Assembly: GCA_029256865.1 (NCBI GenBank)
Contig: JARIEH010000158.1
Coordinates: forward strand, 1-12,566
DNA: 12,566 bases
Direction of reading: 5' to 3'
Source: Psychrobacter sp.
GTDB taxonomy: Bacteria; Pseudomonadota; Gammaproteobacteria; Pseudomonadales; Moraxellaceae
The position numbers and the translations under genes are program-made. Of the stretch, positions 6,603 through 12,566 are shown piece by piece. How positions within the stretch are numbered: the stretch's first letter is position 1; every line of letters starts with the position of its first letter. Under the pieces are notes generated by a model. The model was not told where the DNA came from, did no database searches, and saw only the letters and a list, made by a program, of their open reading frames with translations.

Positions 6603-7193
6603 CTAGCCTTCTTTTAATACTCGATAAACTGTCGCCACCCCAACACCACATGCCTTAGCGAGCTCTTCTTTCGTCATATTGTTTTGACTGGCTAACTCTC
6701 TAATACGCTTGTGCTTCTCTGTGTTTGGTTTCTTACCAGTGGGCTTATAGCCACTGTTGGCCAATCCCTGCTTGATACGTTCTCTACGCTTATCGTTATC
6801 TAACTTAGCCATCGTTGCTAATAAATCGATCAACATATCGTTAATCACTCTGAGTATATCCCCCGTCATACCCTTACTCACCGTATGCGTGGTTGGTAGA
6901 TCAGCCACCACCAATCTTAAGCCCTTATCTTTAATACGCTGTTTTAGGATTGCAAAATCATCTTGAGACAGTCTGCTCAATCTATCGACGCTTTCAACCA
7001 GTAAGATATCGTCTTGCTCAGCATCATTGAGTAACTGAGTGAGTGCTGGTCTATCGAGCTTTGTACCACTGAAATGCTCAACGTAATTCACATAGCGATC
7101 ACCATAGCTTGTACTGAACGTAATTAACTCCGCTAATGCTCTAGTAGCGTCTTGATCCTTAGTGCTTGCTCTGACATAAATACGAACGGTCAT
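6603..7193 (-). CDS. serine recombinase of the resolvase/invertase family
   Basis: The product is 196 residues, full length for the small resolvase/invertase class. The start ATG follows GAGGTAGTGTT. The N-terminal catalytic domain has YVRASTKDQD with nucleophile S10 and R8, then FSGTKLDRPAL (R48) and VESVDRLSRLS (R71, R74). The long helix containing KRRERIKQGLA leads to a C-terminal helix-turn-helix (about 173-193, MTKEELAKACGVGVATVYRV). These proteins cut and rejoin DNA at paired sites through a phosphoserine link, for resolution, inversion or integration. The repeats upstream at 7225-7337 may be its own site. There is no transposase beside it, so it is more like a plasmid multimer resolvase or cassette recombinase than part of a Tn3 transposon. 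All catalytic residues checked are present. Confidence 0.93.
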   Translation of the reverse strand: MTVRIYVRASTKDQDATRALAELITFSTSYGDRYVNYVEHFSGTKLDRPALTQLLNDAEQDDILLVESVDRLSRLSQDDFAILKQRIKDKGLRLVVADLPTTHTVSKGMTGDILRVINDMLIDLLATMAKLDNDKRRERIKQGLANSGYKPTGKKPNTEKHKRIRELASQNNMTKEELAKACGVGVATVYRVLKEG

Positions 7194-7224
7194 AACACTA
7201 CCTCTATCACTTAGACTTAATATC

Positions 7225-7337
7225 CAATGATCATTGATAAAATCAGGATATTACTATCATTTAATAACTAAAACAAGGCTAATGATAGTTAGGTTATCGT
7301 TTAGAGGTTTTATATTTTAGGTATAGACTAATGATAG
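7225..7337. promoter_or_regulatory. res-like cluster of inverted repeats before the serine recombinase
   Basis: CAATGATCATTG (7225-7236) is a perfect palindrome. ACTATCATT (7253-7261) and AATGATAGT (7281-7289) are inverted copies, and AATGATAG recurs at 7330-7337. The cluster begins about 30 bases upstream of the recombinase start. Resolvases usually bind two or three dyad subsites in such a place and repress their own promoter there. Subsite boundaries and the crossover dinucleotide cannot be fixed by eye. Confidence 0.5.
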
Positions 7338-7389
7338 GAAAAAGTACAGCAACCAGTCCTATAATTCGAAAGTCTGTTATAGATGGTTC

Positions 7390-7426
7390 CATGTTAACAG
7401 TCTACTTTAAGTAGTCTGTTAACATG
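7390..7426. repeat. 37-base near-perfect inverted repeat
   Basis: CATGTTAACAGTCTACTT (7390-7407) is matched by the reverse complement of 7409-7426 with a single mismatch at position 12 of the arm. The 18-base arms are almost contiguous, so it can form a long hairpin or cruciform. No T-run follows on either strand, which argues against a plain terminator. It lies between the res-like cluster and the end of the 335-residue exported protein gene. Confidence 0.75.
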
Positions 7427-7444
7427 TTTGAAGGGTGAAACATC

Positions 7445-7462
7445 TGGTTCCCTTGGGGTATA
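7445..7462 (+). repeat. 18-base direct repeat, copy 1
   Basis: TGGTTCCCTTGGGGTATA matches 8783-8800 at 17 of 18 positions. The two copies flank the 335-residue exported protein gene. The right part of this copy also forms GGGGTATACCCC (7455-7466). Confidence 0.65.
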
Positions 7463-7534
7463 CCCCTCATTTTTGCTGAAATATAAGGTTTATCTTAGGA
7501 TACTACCGCGCTTTATCACTGAAAAAATTTATCT

Positions 7535-8542
7535 TTATTGAGATTGTTGGGTTTTCTTAATAGATCTCAAAAGATCACTACGTGTAATTTCATTAGATAT
7601 AGGCTTGACCCAGATAAACTGTGGTTCAAGGTATGTATCTTCATCATCTATTTTTGATTGCATAACAGCTAATGTTTCAAGAGTTTTTAAAATACTAGTT
7701 TCATCAATTGTAGTATTTGATAATATAATTCCGCTATTCTTAATTTTAATACCAATTGTATCTACATACATAGACCCTTCAATTTGATTTAATTTTGCTG
7801 CAACGCCTAGCGCCATTAGGCTATTTAAATTAATATCAGCTATTTTTGTATCAATATCTGCAGTTAGCCTTAAACCAAGACCAATTCTAGCGTCTCCAAT
7901 TTTTTTATTAGTTAATGGATCAATAATATCATCTACTAGATACGGAGTGTAATCCATAATTACTCTGTAATTACCTATAGAACCTGTTGACTTTGCAACT
8001 AGATAAATAAGCTCACCTGATGCATTACGCTGACCTACACTAATTTCAGCCCTTGCATTATTCAGCATATTTAGCTTATCTTCATTTTTTATTTGAGTCC
8101 ATGCTCTAGTAATATCGTTTCCAGTTAAACTATCGGGAAATGTTACTCTTGGAGACTTTATTGGAGGATCCATGGCTATCCATGCCGTTGGCGCTGCTAA
8201 AAAAGCTTTATCTTCTTTATCTTTATCTTCTTTAGCTTTAGCTTCTCTTTCTCCTTTAGCTTTACTAGTCCAACTCCAAGGTTGTACTGAGGATGAATCC
8301 AATACATTATTGTCTTTTGATTTTAAGTTTCTCTGTGACACTCCCTTATCCCAGCCTAGGCCTTCGGGTAACTGAATTGGTGAGTTCCCATCATCTAGCC
8401 GCTTTATTCCACTAGGGTAATTTGAATCTGGCAAAGCATTAGCTGAAACTGGCATTGTTGTATAGCCAATAAACAATAACGGTAAAAAGATAGCTAGATG
8501 TTGAGCGCTTTTTTCGAAAAACTCTACTTTTATGTGACTCAT
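7535..8542 (-). CDS. exported protein of unknown function with a charged linker
   Basis: The product is 335 residues; the ATG follows AAAAGGAGATTGTT, a strong RBS. Residues 14-36 form a signal peptide (hydrophobic AIFLPLLFIGY, then VSANA with cleavage likely after residue 36). There is no lipobox Cys. A Pro/Ser/Trp region leads to a Lys/Glu/Asp/Ala linker (93-113) coded by hexamer DNA repeats. Residues 165-315 look like alternating beta-strands (GDARIGLGLRLTADI, ADINLNSLMALGVAAKL), then a helix with DETSILKTLETLAVMQSKI and the closing EPQFIWVKP. I do not recognise a named family. It is AT-rich and divergent from the phospholipase-like gene with a 400-base gap. That pairing suggests two exported proteins acting together, but this is inference. 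It could be a cell-surface, adhesin-like or accessory protein. Confidence 0.8.
   Translation of the reverse strand: MSHIKVEFFEKSAQHLAIFLPLLFIGYTTMPVSANALPDSNYPSGIKRLDDGNSPIQLPEGLGWDKGVSQRNLKSKDNNVLDSSSVQPWSWTSKAKGEREAKAKEDKDKEDKAFLAAPTAWIAMDPPIKSPRVTFPDSLTGNDITRAWTQIKNEDKLNMLNNARAEISVGQRNASGELIYLVAKSTGSIGNYRVIMDYTPYLVDDIIDPLTNKKIGDARIGLGLRLTADIDTKIADINLNSLMALGVAAKLNQIEGSMYVDTIGIKIKNSGIILSNTTIDETSILKTLETLAVMQSKIDDEDTYLEPQFIWVKPISNEITRSDLLRSIKKTQQSQ
8205..8272. repeat. hexamer-like TTTATC/TTTAGC/TTCTTT repeat tract inside the 335-residue gene
   Basis: The plus strand alternates TTTATC, TTCTTT, TTTAGC and TTC units. On the coding strand these give Lys, Asp, Glu and Ala in a KAKEDKDKEDKA pattern. 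Gain or loss of hexamer units would keep the frame and change only the linker length, so length variation between strains is likely. Confidence 0.65.
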
Positions 8543-8944
8543 AACAATCTCCTTTTGTTACGCGTGATGCATACAACCATAGAGTAATACATCATTAATA
8601 TTATTATATATATGATTAAATATGAGTATATCCCTAAAGTTTCTAAAAAGACATTCTTTAGTAATAAGATACAATTTAATTTACACTGAGACTATTTCAG
8701 TTAATAAAACCGTTGGTATTAGTAGCCCACAATCAAACATTCAAGTCCTCACTAGGGAACCAAACCAGTTAGATCGCCTGATTGGTTCTCTTGGGGTATA
8801 ACAATACATAAAATAATATGACAAAAAAACGAATTAATACTCGTAATTTACCTAGCTTAAGTTAATAATGATTAATACAATTTTATAAAACATGCGTGTC
8901 CATAGATTATCAAGACTTTCTACCTTTAAAAAAGGAGTATAGAA
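8543..8944. other. divergent intergenic region between the two exported-protein genes
   Basis: This 402-base AT-rich stretch has no credible gene. It holds GAACCAA/TTGGTTC inverted arms (8757-8763 and 8782-8788) overlapping the second 18-base direct repeat (8783-8800). Both divergent promoters should be here. A TACAAT at 8876-8881 is a possible -10 box for the rightward gene, but no good -35 is seen. Confidence 0.5.
8783..8800 (+). repeat. 18-base direct repeat, copy 2
   Basis: TGGTTCTCTTGGGGTATA differs from copy 1 at 7445-7462 at one base. It is in the same orientation, 1338 bases away, on the far side of the 335-residue gene. An inverted partner of its left end (GAACCAA) lies 19 bases upstream. 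Confidence 0.65.
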
Positions 8945-10042
8945 ATGAAAAATATACTGTTAACAACACTTGTAGTTGCAATTATAGGTATCCATTCTTC
9001 ACACGCGTTCCAAATAAACTCTGCAAGTGAACCAGATACATTAGGCGTGTACGAAATACCAGCTTGGCAGAAAAAACTGGATAAAAAAGAAAAAATAGCC
9101 CCTAAACCAATCCATGAACGGCTTACAATCACAGCCATTAATACTGCACAGATACCAGATTCCCTAAAGAAAGATACCGTCTTCCTCTCTGAAGTAGTTA
9201 GGGGAGCTAGATGGAATGACGACCCATTAGGTATTGTCAAAAAAAGACCTAACGAGGCACTTGTTTACCTCAAAGACTCTTGCCGAGAATCAAGGAATAT
9301 AGATCAGTCATACGACATGTACTATCGAACTCATTGTGGAGATATGCAATTCTTACACGCGATGGCGTCGAAAAAGAATGAAAATGCAAGCGCTACTAGT
9401 GAACTCATAAATATGTGGGCTGAGTTTTCATATCGGGTTGCAGTGGGTGATATTGATAAGGATTTACGTTTTAGAAGTGTTGGAAAAGAGCTTGAAAAGC
9501 GTTCTGCTGAACTATTTAACAATAAGATGATCTATAACGGATCTCGTATGGAATGGCAGCCAGAATGGTTGTTTGGCGCTGACTGCAATAGGAGTATTAA
9601 CCTTGGTGAATTTCCTACTAAACTAAAATGCAAAGACGTAAATAATAAATATTCAGAGCAAACGATACAAAATATAGCATTGGGATCTTTACTGCATATG
9701 TTGCAAGATTCATTTTCGGCCAGTCATACGCTGAGAGAAAACAGTGTCTTAAATACTTCACAAATAAGTGGGGCCGGAAAAATAAAAAGATTTGGACTAT
9801 ACAATGCTCAAAAGGGAGGAACTCATAGTATCGCAGATTCAAATATCGAAGATAAATATGAGCACAAAGATTTATCTCTGAATGATCTCTCGGCAAGACT
9901 AATCGAGCTTGTTGTAGACCAAAGGATTTCAGGTCAGGATAATTGGAGTGAAGCCAAAAAAACAATAGAAAAAGCTTTTGAGATTAGCAACCCTAGCGAG
10001 AAACCAGATGATATTGGTTACGGTGTTACAAGCAAGCGCTAA
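8945..10042 (+). CDS. exported zinc-dependent phospholipase C / P1-nuclease-like protein
   Basis: The product is 365 residues; AAAAAAGGAG precedes the ATG. A signal peptide covers residues 1-21 (hydrophobic LLTTLVVAIIGI, cleavage near SSHA/F). The mature protein has H57 in IHERLT, GARWNDDP (D92, D93), THCGDMQFLHAMA (H130, D133, H138), HMLQDSFSASH (H251, D255, H261) and THSIAD (H294, D298). The H-x3-D-x5-H pattern followed by H-x3-D is that of Bacillus cereus-type phospholipase C and S1/P1 nucleases, which use three zinc ions to split phosphodiesters. Four cysteines (113, 131, 214, 229) could make two disulfides, as suits an exported protein. The substrate (lipid or nucleic acid) cannot be told from sequence. 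It is AT-rich cargo, divergent from another exported protein. No immunity or secretion gene is recognised beside it. Confidence 0.72.
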   Translation: MKNILLTTLVVAIIGIHSSHAFQINSASEPDTLGVYEIPAWQKKLDKKEKIAPKPIHERLTITAINTAQIPDSLKKDTVFLSEVVRGARWNDDPLGIVKKRPNEALVYLKDSCRESRNIDQSYDMYYRTHCGDMQFLHAMASKKNENASATSELINMWAEFSYRVAVGDIDKDLRFRSVGKELEKRSAELFNNKMIYNGSRMEWQPEWLFGADCNRSINLGEFPTKLKCKDVNNKYSEQTIQNIALGSLLHMLQDSFSASHTLRENSVLNTSQISGAGKIKRFGLYNAQKGGTHSIADSNIEDKYEHKDLSLNDLSARLIELVVDQRISGQDNWSEAKKTIEKAFEISNPSEKPDDIGYGVTSKR

Positions 10043-10061
10043 AACGAATCATTGAGCTATC

Positions 10062-10103
10062 AAATGCCATCTATTTATTGGTTTCATTAAGTAGATGGCA
10101 TTT
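10062..10103 (+). terminator. hairpin terminator after the phospholipase-like gene
   Basis: AAATGCCATCTA (10062-10073) pairs perfectly with TAGATGGCATTT (10092-10103) around an 18-base loop, starting 20 bases after the stop codon. The following bases ACTTT are only weakly T-rich, so termination may be inefficient. The remaining bases to 10259 show no gene. Confidence 0.55.
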
Positions 10104-10259
10104 ACTTTACAGTTAAACTTCGCTAACGGTAAGAACCTCACTATATCTTACAGACTCCATAACAAGTGAACTCAAAAAGATATTACTTGGAATGTTGCTA
10201 TAACTAAGCTGAAAAATTTGCATTCCAGTCGTCACCAGAGTAAAAATCTTTAGGATTAT

Positions 10260-10628
10260 TTAAACCCACCCACCCACGCCTTTAAACTTCTCAACAAAGG
10301 CTGCAATTTTCTGTAGAACACTTTGCTTCTTGGTCAAGTACTGCGGATTGAGTGGACTCAGTTTAGGTAAGATGGCATTCAGCTCTGTCCCGTTTTCACT
10401 GACGTACTCACGCTTTAACGAGGCGGCAATATAACGCTTAGCAGCCTCTTCATTCAAATTATCAGCACTAATAATATCCTTGCCTTCACGTTTTTGTTCT
10501 ACCTGAGCATAGCTAAAGAACGCCTCAATGATGCTTGATTTATCAGGGATGGTATTAAAGTTAGTCTGGTTAATGAAGTCTACCACCAAGCTTTCTTTAG
10601 CACGGTTACCAAGGCTTGCTCGAATCAA
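10260..10628 (-). pseudogene. hsdR: 3' remnant of a type I restriction-modification R subunit
   Basis: The remnant has 122 codons closing on a stop at 10260-10262. The translation starts [18 protein letters not shown], continues with [16 protein letters not shown] and [19 protein letters not shown], and ends [19 protein letters not shown] followed by a VGGWV tail. From memory this is the C-terminal end of HsdR proteins (about 1000 residues in full). The ATP-dependent translocase, helicase and nuclease parts are missing. Only a TTG could serve as a start, and the frame upstream (10629-10670) reads unrelated residues to a stop at 10671. It is thus a scar left by deletion or insertion, probably not expressed. 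No hsdM or hsdS is in the window. Confidence 0.75.
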
Positions 10629-10954
10629 ACGACATGACCGATGACATATGCATACTTTACGACCGCATAATTAAAATTGTAGGGCGTTAACAAACCACAG
10701 CAAAACACCTCGAAATACCACCAACAAGTACACCAAGCGAAATAATTAAAAATGATTATTTATAAATCAATAGTTTGCAGTAAAAAGATAGTACCAATAC
10801 AGGAACTGCTATCATTTTAACAGCTCATTAACTCTGCATAAGGAAAAGCTTGTTGCATTAGCTAAAAATGTAAATCAAACTCCTAATAAGTTTATTAATC
10901 AGGCTATTGAAGACGTTTATAAAGAAATTTTTAAAAGTGATGATTGAGCATATT
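10629..10954. other. junction region between the hsdR remnant and the integrase
   Basis: No intact gene is visible in these 326 bases. The left part is AT-rich junk-like sequence beginning where hsdR homology stops. The right part contains a 3' fragment of a ribbon-helix-helix gene. It looks like an accumulation of leftovers from earlier insertions or deletions. Confidence 0.5.
10792..10947 (+). pseudogene. 3' relic of a ribbon-helix-helix (antitoxin-like) gene
   Basis: The plus-strand frame is open for 51 codons from a TAG at 10789-10791 to a TGA at 10945-10947 with no start codon. From about 10834 it reads LHKEKLVALAKNVNQTPNKF then INQAIEDVYKEIF, the tail of a CopG/HicB-type ribbon-helix-helix DNA-binding domain. 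Codons before that look random. Such domains occur in toxin-antitoxin antitoxins and regulators; no toxin is seen beside it. The pattern T-x-NK-x2-N-x2-IED-x-Y also occurs at the end of the 350-residue protein encoded at 5413-6465, so the two may be related. It is only seven bases from the convergent integrase stop. Confidence 0.55.
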
Positions 10955-12313
10955 TTAATTTTTTAGCATCCTCTTCAAGTCGTCAATAGTAACGCCCTTA
11001 TTTGTAAGTAAGTTTATAAGTTCTTGCGTATCAGCTGACTGAAGACTACTAGATTGCTCACTGTTCAGTGTGTTCTCAATCTGCTGACGTGCTGTTTGAA
11101 AGTCTACAACTTCACCTTTGTCTCTCAGCAAGTCTAAAAAATCAGCCCAAACTTGCATTATCTTGCGACGCTCTTCTAAGTGCTGTGCATGGTTATAAAC
11201 GGCTCTAATACTACTTTTTTTATCATGAGCCATTTGTTTTTCAATCGCATCGCCCATATAGCCAAGCTCGTTTAGGTTGGTGGAGGCGATATGACGAAAG
11301 CCGTGTCCCGTTTGCTTGCCTGCGTAGCCTAAGATATCAAGCGCATTATTGATAAACTCTTCACTATACGGCTGGTGCATACCAGTATGGTAGAACACGT
11401 ATTCATATTGTCCTGTGATGGCTTTCATCTCTTCTAGTACTTCTAGCATTTGATCTGATAAGGGAACAACATGCTTACGTGCAATTTTAAGATTATCGAT
11501 ATCGACACGCCATAGACGGTTAGGGAAGTCGATATGCTCCCATTTCATCATTCTGAGCTCGATAGTACGACAGAAAGAATATGCTAGAAATTTCATACCT
11601 AATCGAGTTTGATCATGGCCATGATAGCTTTCAATGTCTTGTAAGAGCTTAGGTAGTTCACTAAGATCAACGTGTTTCATGTGCTTAGTCTTTGCTTTTG
11701 GATATAGCTCTTTAAGGCCATCCGTATGATTTACCTCGATTAGGCGCTCTCTCATAGCTCTTCTAAGAATATTGCCAACGAGATCAATAGTGCGTCTGGT
11801 TACTTCTCGTGGTGATGCCCCTTCATTATTAGTCCTGCTTTCAATGTCATCTGCCATTAATTTACAATCTTCGAATGTCACATCTTTTAAAGCAATGCCT
11901 TCAAAGCTAGGTATAACGTCTTTGTGCATGCGATTATAGTCCTGCTGATAGGTACGCGACTTTACGTTACGCTCACGCTCCTCTAGCCATTCAAGCGCAT
12001 AATCATTGAACATTTTAGCTTGCTCATTCGCAAGCTTGTCTTGACGTTTTTTATTCTTTGGATTGGTCCCATTAGCTACTAACGCTTTAATGTCAGAGTT
12101 CGCTATTCTTGCTTCTGCTAAGCCCATCTGTGGATATGTACCTAAAGTAGTTTTTTGCTGCTTACCATCAAAGCGATATGCACTTATCCATGTTCGCGTT
12201 CCTGAGCTACGTACAAGTAATTGTAAGCCTTGCTGATCGCTATATTTGTCTGGGCGAGAAGGGGTACATTTATCAGTTGGTTTGAGCTTACGAATTTTGG
12301 CATCACTTAACAT
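10955..12313 (-). CDS. int: P4-type tyrosine integrase
   Basis: The product is 452 residues. The ATG at 12313 has AGGA ten bases upstream. Residues 1-90 form the DUF4102 arm-binding domain (LSDAKIRKLKPTDK, YSDQQGLQLLVRSSGTRTW, LGTYPQMGLAEAR), 100-200 the core-binding domain, and 215-390 the catalytic domain. Active-site residues are R249 (FCRTIELR), K276 (LKIARKHVVPL), H337 and R340 (GHGFRHIAST), H363 and the nucleophile Y373 (VYNHAQHLEERR). All are present, so the enzyme is probably active. An extra C-terminal tail of about 60 residues is longer than in most P4 integrases. Such enzymes insert islands, usually at the 3' end of a tRNA gene that lies on the start-codon side. That side is the right edge here, so the att site is probably just outside. 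Operator-like repeats surround its start, which suggests self-regulation. Confidence 0.95.
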   Translation of the reverse strand: MLSDAKIRKLKPTDKCTPSRPDKYSDQQGLQLLVRSSGTRTWISAYRFDGKQQKTTLGTYPQMGLAEARIANSDIKALVANGTNPKNKKRQDKLANEQAKMFNDYALEWLEERERNVKSRTYQQDYNRMHKDVIPSFEGIALKDVTFEDCKLMADDIESRTNNEGASPREVTRRTIDLVGNILRRAMRERLIEVNHTDGLKELYPKAKTKHMKHVDLSELPKLLQDIESYHGHDQTRLGMKFLAYSFCRTIELRMMKWEHIDFPNRLWRVDIDNLKIARKHVVPLSDQMLEVLEEMKAITGQYEYVFYHTGMHQPYSEEFINNALDILGYAGKQTGHGFRHIASTNLNELGYMGDAIEKQMAHDKKSSIRAVYNHAQHLEERRKIMQVWADFLDLLRDKGEVVDFQTARQQIENTLNSEQSSSLQSADTQELINLLTNKGVTIDDLKRMLKN

Positions 12314-12450
12314 GTTGGTCTATTCCTATAACTACGAGCTATATGTTTAAAGCGTTAAGACGATTATGTTGGTCTAAGGCGTATAGATTTAGATAGAATG
12401 TTGGTCTAATTAAGGTGTGTATGAATAATAGACCAACAGATAGACCAACA
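12312..12450. repeat. five copies of TGTTGGTCTA around and upstream of the integrase start
   Basis: ATGTTGGTCTA occurs at 12312-12322 (containing the complement of the integrase ATG), 12366-12376 and 12398-12408. Its inverse TAGACCAACA occurs at 12429-12438 and 12441-12450, the last two offset by 12 bases. Repeats of this kind next to an integrase gene behave as arm-type binding sites for integrase or as excisionase/repressor operators. Overlap with the start region suggests that binding also represses int. Confidence 0.75.
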
Positions 12451-12566
12451 CAAGCTACGGGATAGGTGGGTTATGTTCGGATAGATTGGGAAAACAACAG
12501 GCATAAAAAAAACGCTAGATGCGTTATTTATAAAGGGTTACAGAGGTGTATAGGAGTGTTTGGGAT
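12314..12566. other. integrase upstream region to the window edge
   Basis: These bases hold the integrase promoter region, the TGTTGGTCTA repeats and a small terminator. No tRNA, tmRNA or recognisable att core is seen. Past the terminator (12528-12566) the minus strand could be the 3' end of another gene, with open frames ending near 12525-12535, but too little is visible to name it. Confidence 0.45.
12505..12525 (-). terminator. short intrinsic terminator for an off-window minus-strand gene
   Basis: A five-base-pair stem (12511-12515 AACGC with 12521-12525 GCGTT, loop TAGAT) leads into an eight-T run on the minus strand. It resembles the other terminators of the window but has a shorter stem. 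It would end a transcript entering from the right edge, which may be the gene or tRNA used as the island's insertion site. Confidence 0.55.

Larger units (their letters stand above)
7194..7534. other. repeat-rich non-coding region upstream of the recombinase
   Basis: No gene is visible in these 341 bases. They hold a 12-base palindrome (7225-7236), inverted ACTATCATT/AATGATAGT copies and a third half-copy (7253-7337), a 37-base near-perfect dyad (7390-7426), one copy of an 18-base direct repeat (7445-7462) and the palindrome GGGGTATACCCC (7455-7466). This density of dyads is far above that of the other intergenic regions in the window and fits recombination sites. Confidence 0.55.

Noticed and set aside
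6603..7193. Part of a Tn3-type transposon
   Set aside because: No transposase gene and no long terminal inverted repeats typical of Tn3 elements are visible nearby.
7390..7426. Ordinary intrinsic terminator for the 335-residue protein gene
   Set aside because: No T-run follows the hairpin on either strand and it starts more than 100 bases past the stop codon, so it was kept as a dyad of unknown role.
8172..8375. Leu/Ser-rich 67-codon plus-strand frame
   Set aside because: It is the complement of the Lys/Glu/Asp repeat tract; low-complexity composition explains it.
8926..9240. 104-codon minus-strand open frame with hydrophobic stretches
   Set aside because: It is antisense to the signal peptide and N-terminus of the phospholipase-like gene; the hydrophobicity comes from the AT-rich complement.
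9618..9965. 115-codon minus-strand open frame
   Set aside because: It lies wholly antisense to the phospholipase-like gene, has no convincing RBS, and its translation resembles no protein family.
12429..12450. CRISPR-like repeats
   Set aside because: The ten-base units are too short, of mixed orientation and irregularly spaced, and no cas gene is present.
12451..12566. tRNA or tmRNA gene serving as insertion site
   Set aside because: No T-loop, acceptor stem or CCA-type end could be found in the visible bases on either strand; the target probably lies beyond the window.

Overview
The window looks like the integrase-proximal end of a mobile genomic island (or integrated plasmid/ICE) in a gamma-proteobacterium, most likely of the Psychrobacter/Moraxella/Acinetobacter group. 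The evidence is the moderate-to-low GC content, short hairpin terminators ending in T-runs followed by ATGGC, the protein families present, and a P4-type tyrosine integrase at the right end. The host assignment is inference from style. No rRNA, tRNA or CRISPR array is visible.

Left block (1-3760, all on the minus strand): a plasmid/ICE-type accessory module. It contains a zinc-ribbon small protein, a DUF932 phage/plasmid protein, a YqaJ/lambda-Exo-like nuclease and a Cys-rich 'hydrolase or metal-binding' protein. The last of these is cut by an in-frame TAA at 480-482, with 99 further open codons after it. Stem-loop terminators lie between nearly all of these genes, so they do not form a simple operon. 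A further gene starts at position 4 and runs off the left edge.

Replication-like block (3919-5412): an Inovirus Gp2/YagK-YfjJ family protein is split into two reading frames at a CTTT tetranucleotide run. Its start codon sits behind a hairpin that buries the ribosome-binding site. Upstream is a 550-base AT-rich non-coding region with several inverted repeats, which could be an origin or control region. A divergent gene, 5413-6465, encodes a 350-residue protein of unknown function with a C-terminal ribbon-helix-helix-like segment.

Cargo block (6500-10100): a small serine recombinase with a repeat-rich, res-like upstream region, then two divergently transcribed genes for exported proteins. One is an unrecognised 335-residue protein with a charged hexamer-encoded linker. 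The other is a 365-residue protein carrying the HxxxDxxxxxH and HxxxD metal-ligand pattern of the zinc-dependent phospholipase C/P1-nuclease fold. An 18-base direct repeat flanks the 335-residue gene.

Right block (10260-12566): two gene relics, namely the 3' end of a type I restriction hsdR and the 3' end of a ribbon-helix-helix gene, followed by the full-length integrase. Five copies of TGTTGGTCTA (three in one orientation, two inverted) lie upstream of the integrase, one of them overlapping its start codon; they are likely integrase or excisionase arm sites or operators. The attachment site was not identified and probably lies just beyond the right edge. Overall the window shows recombination and replication functions plus a possible exported two-gene cargo, with several genes in decay.
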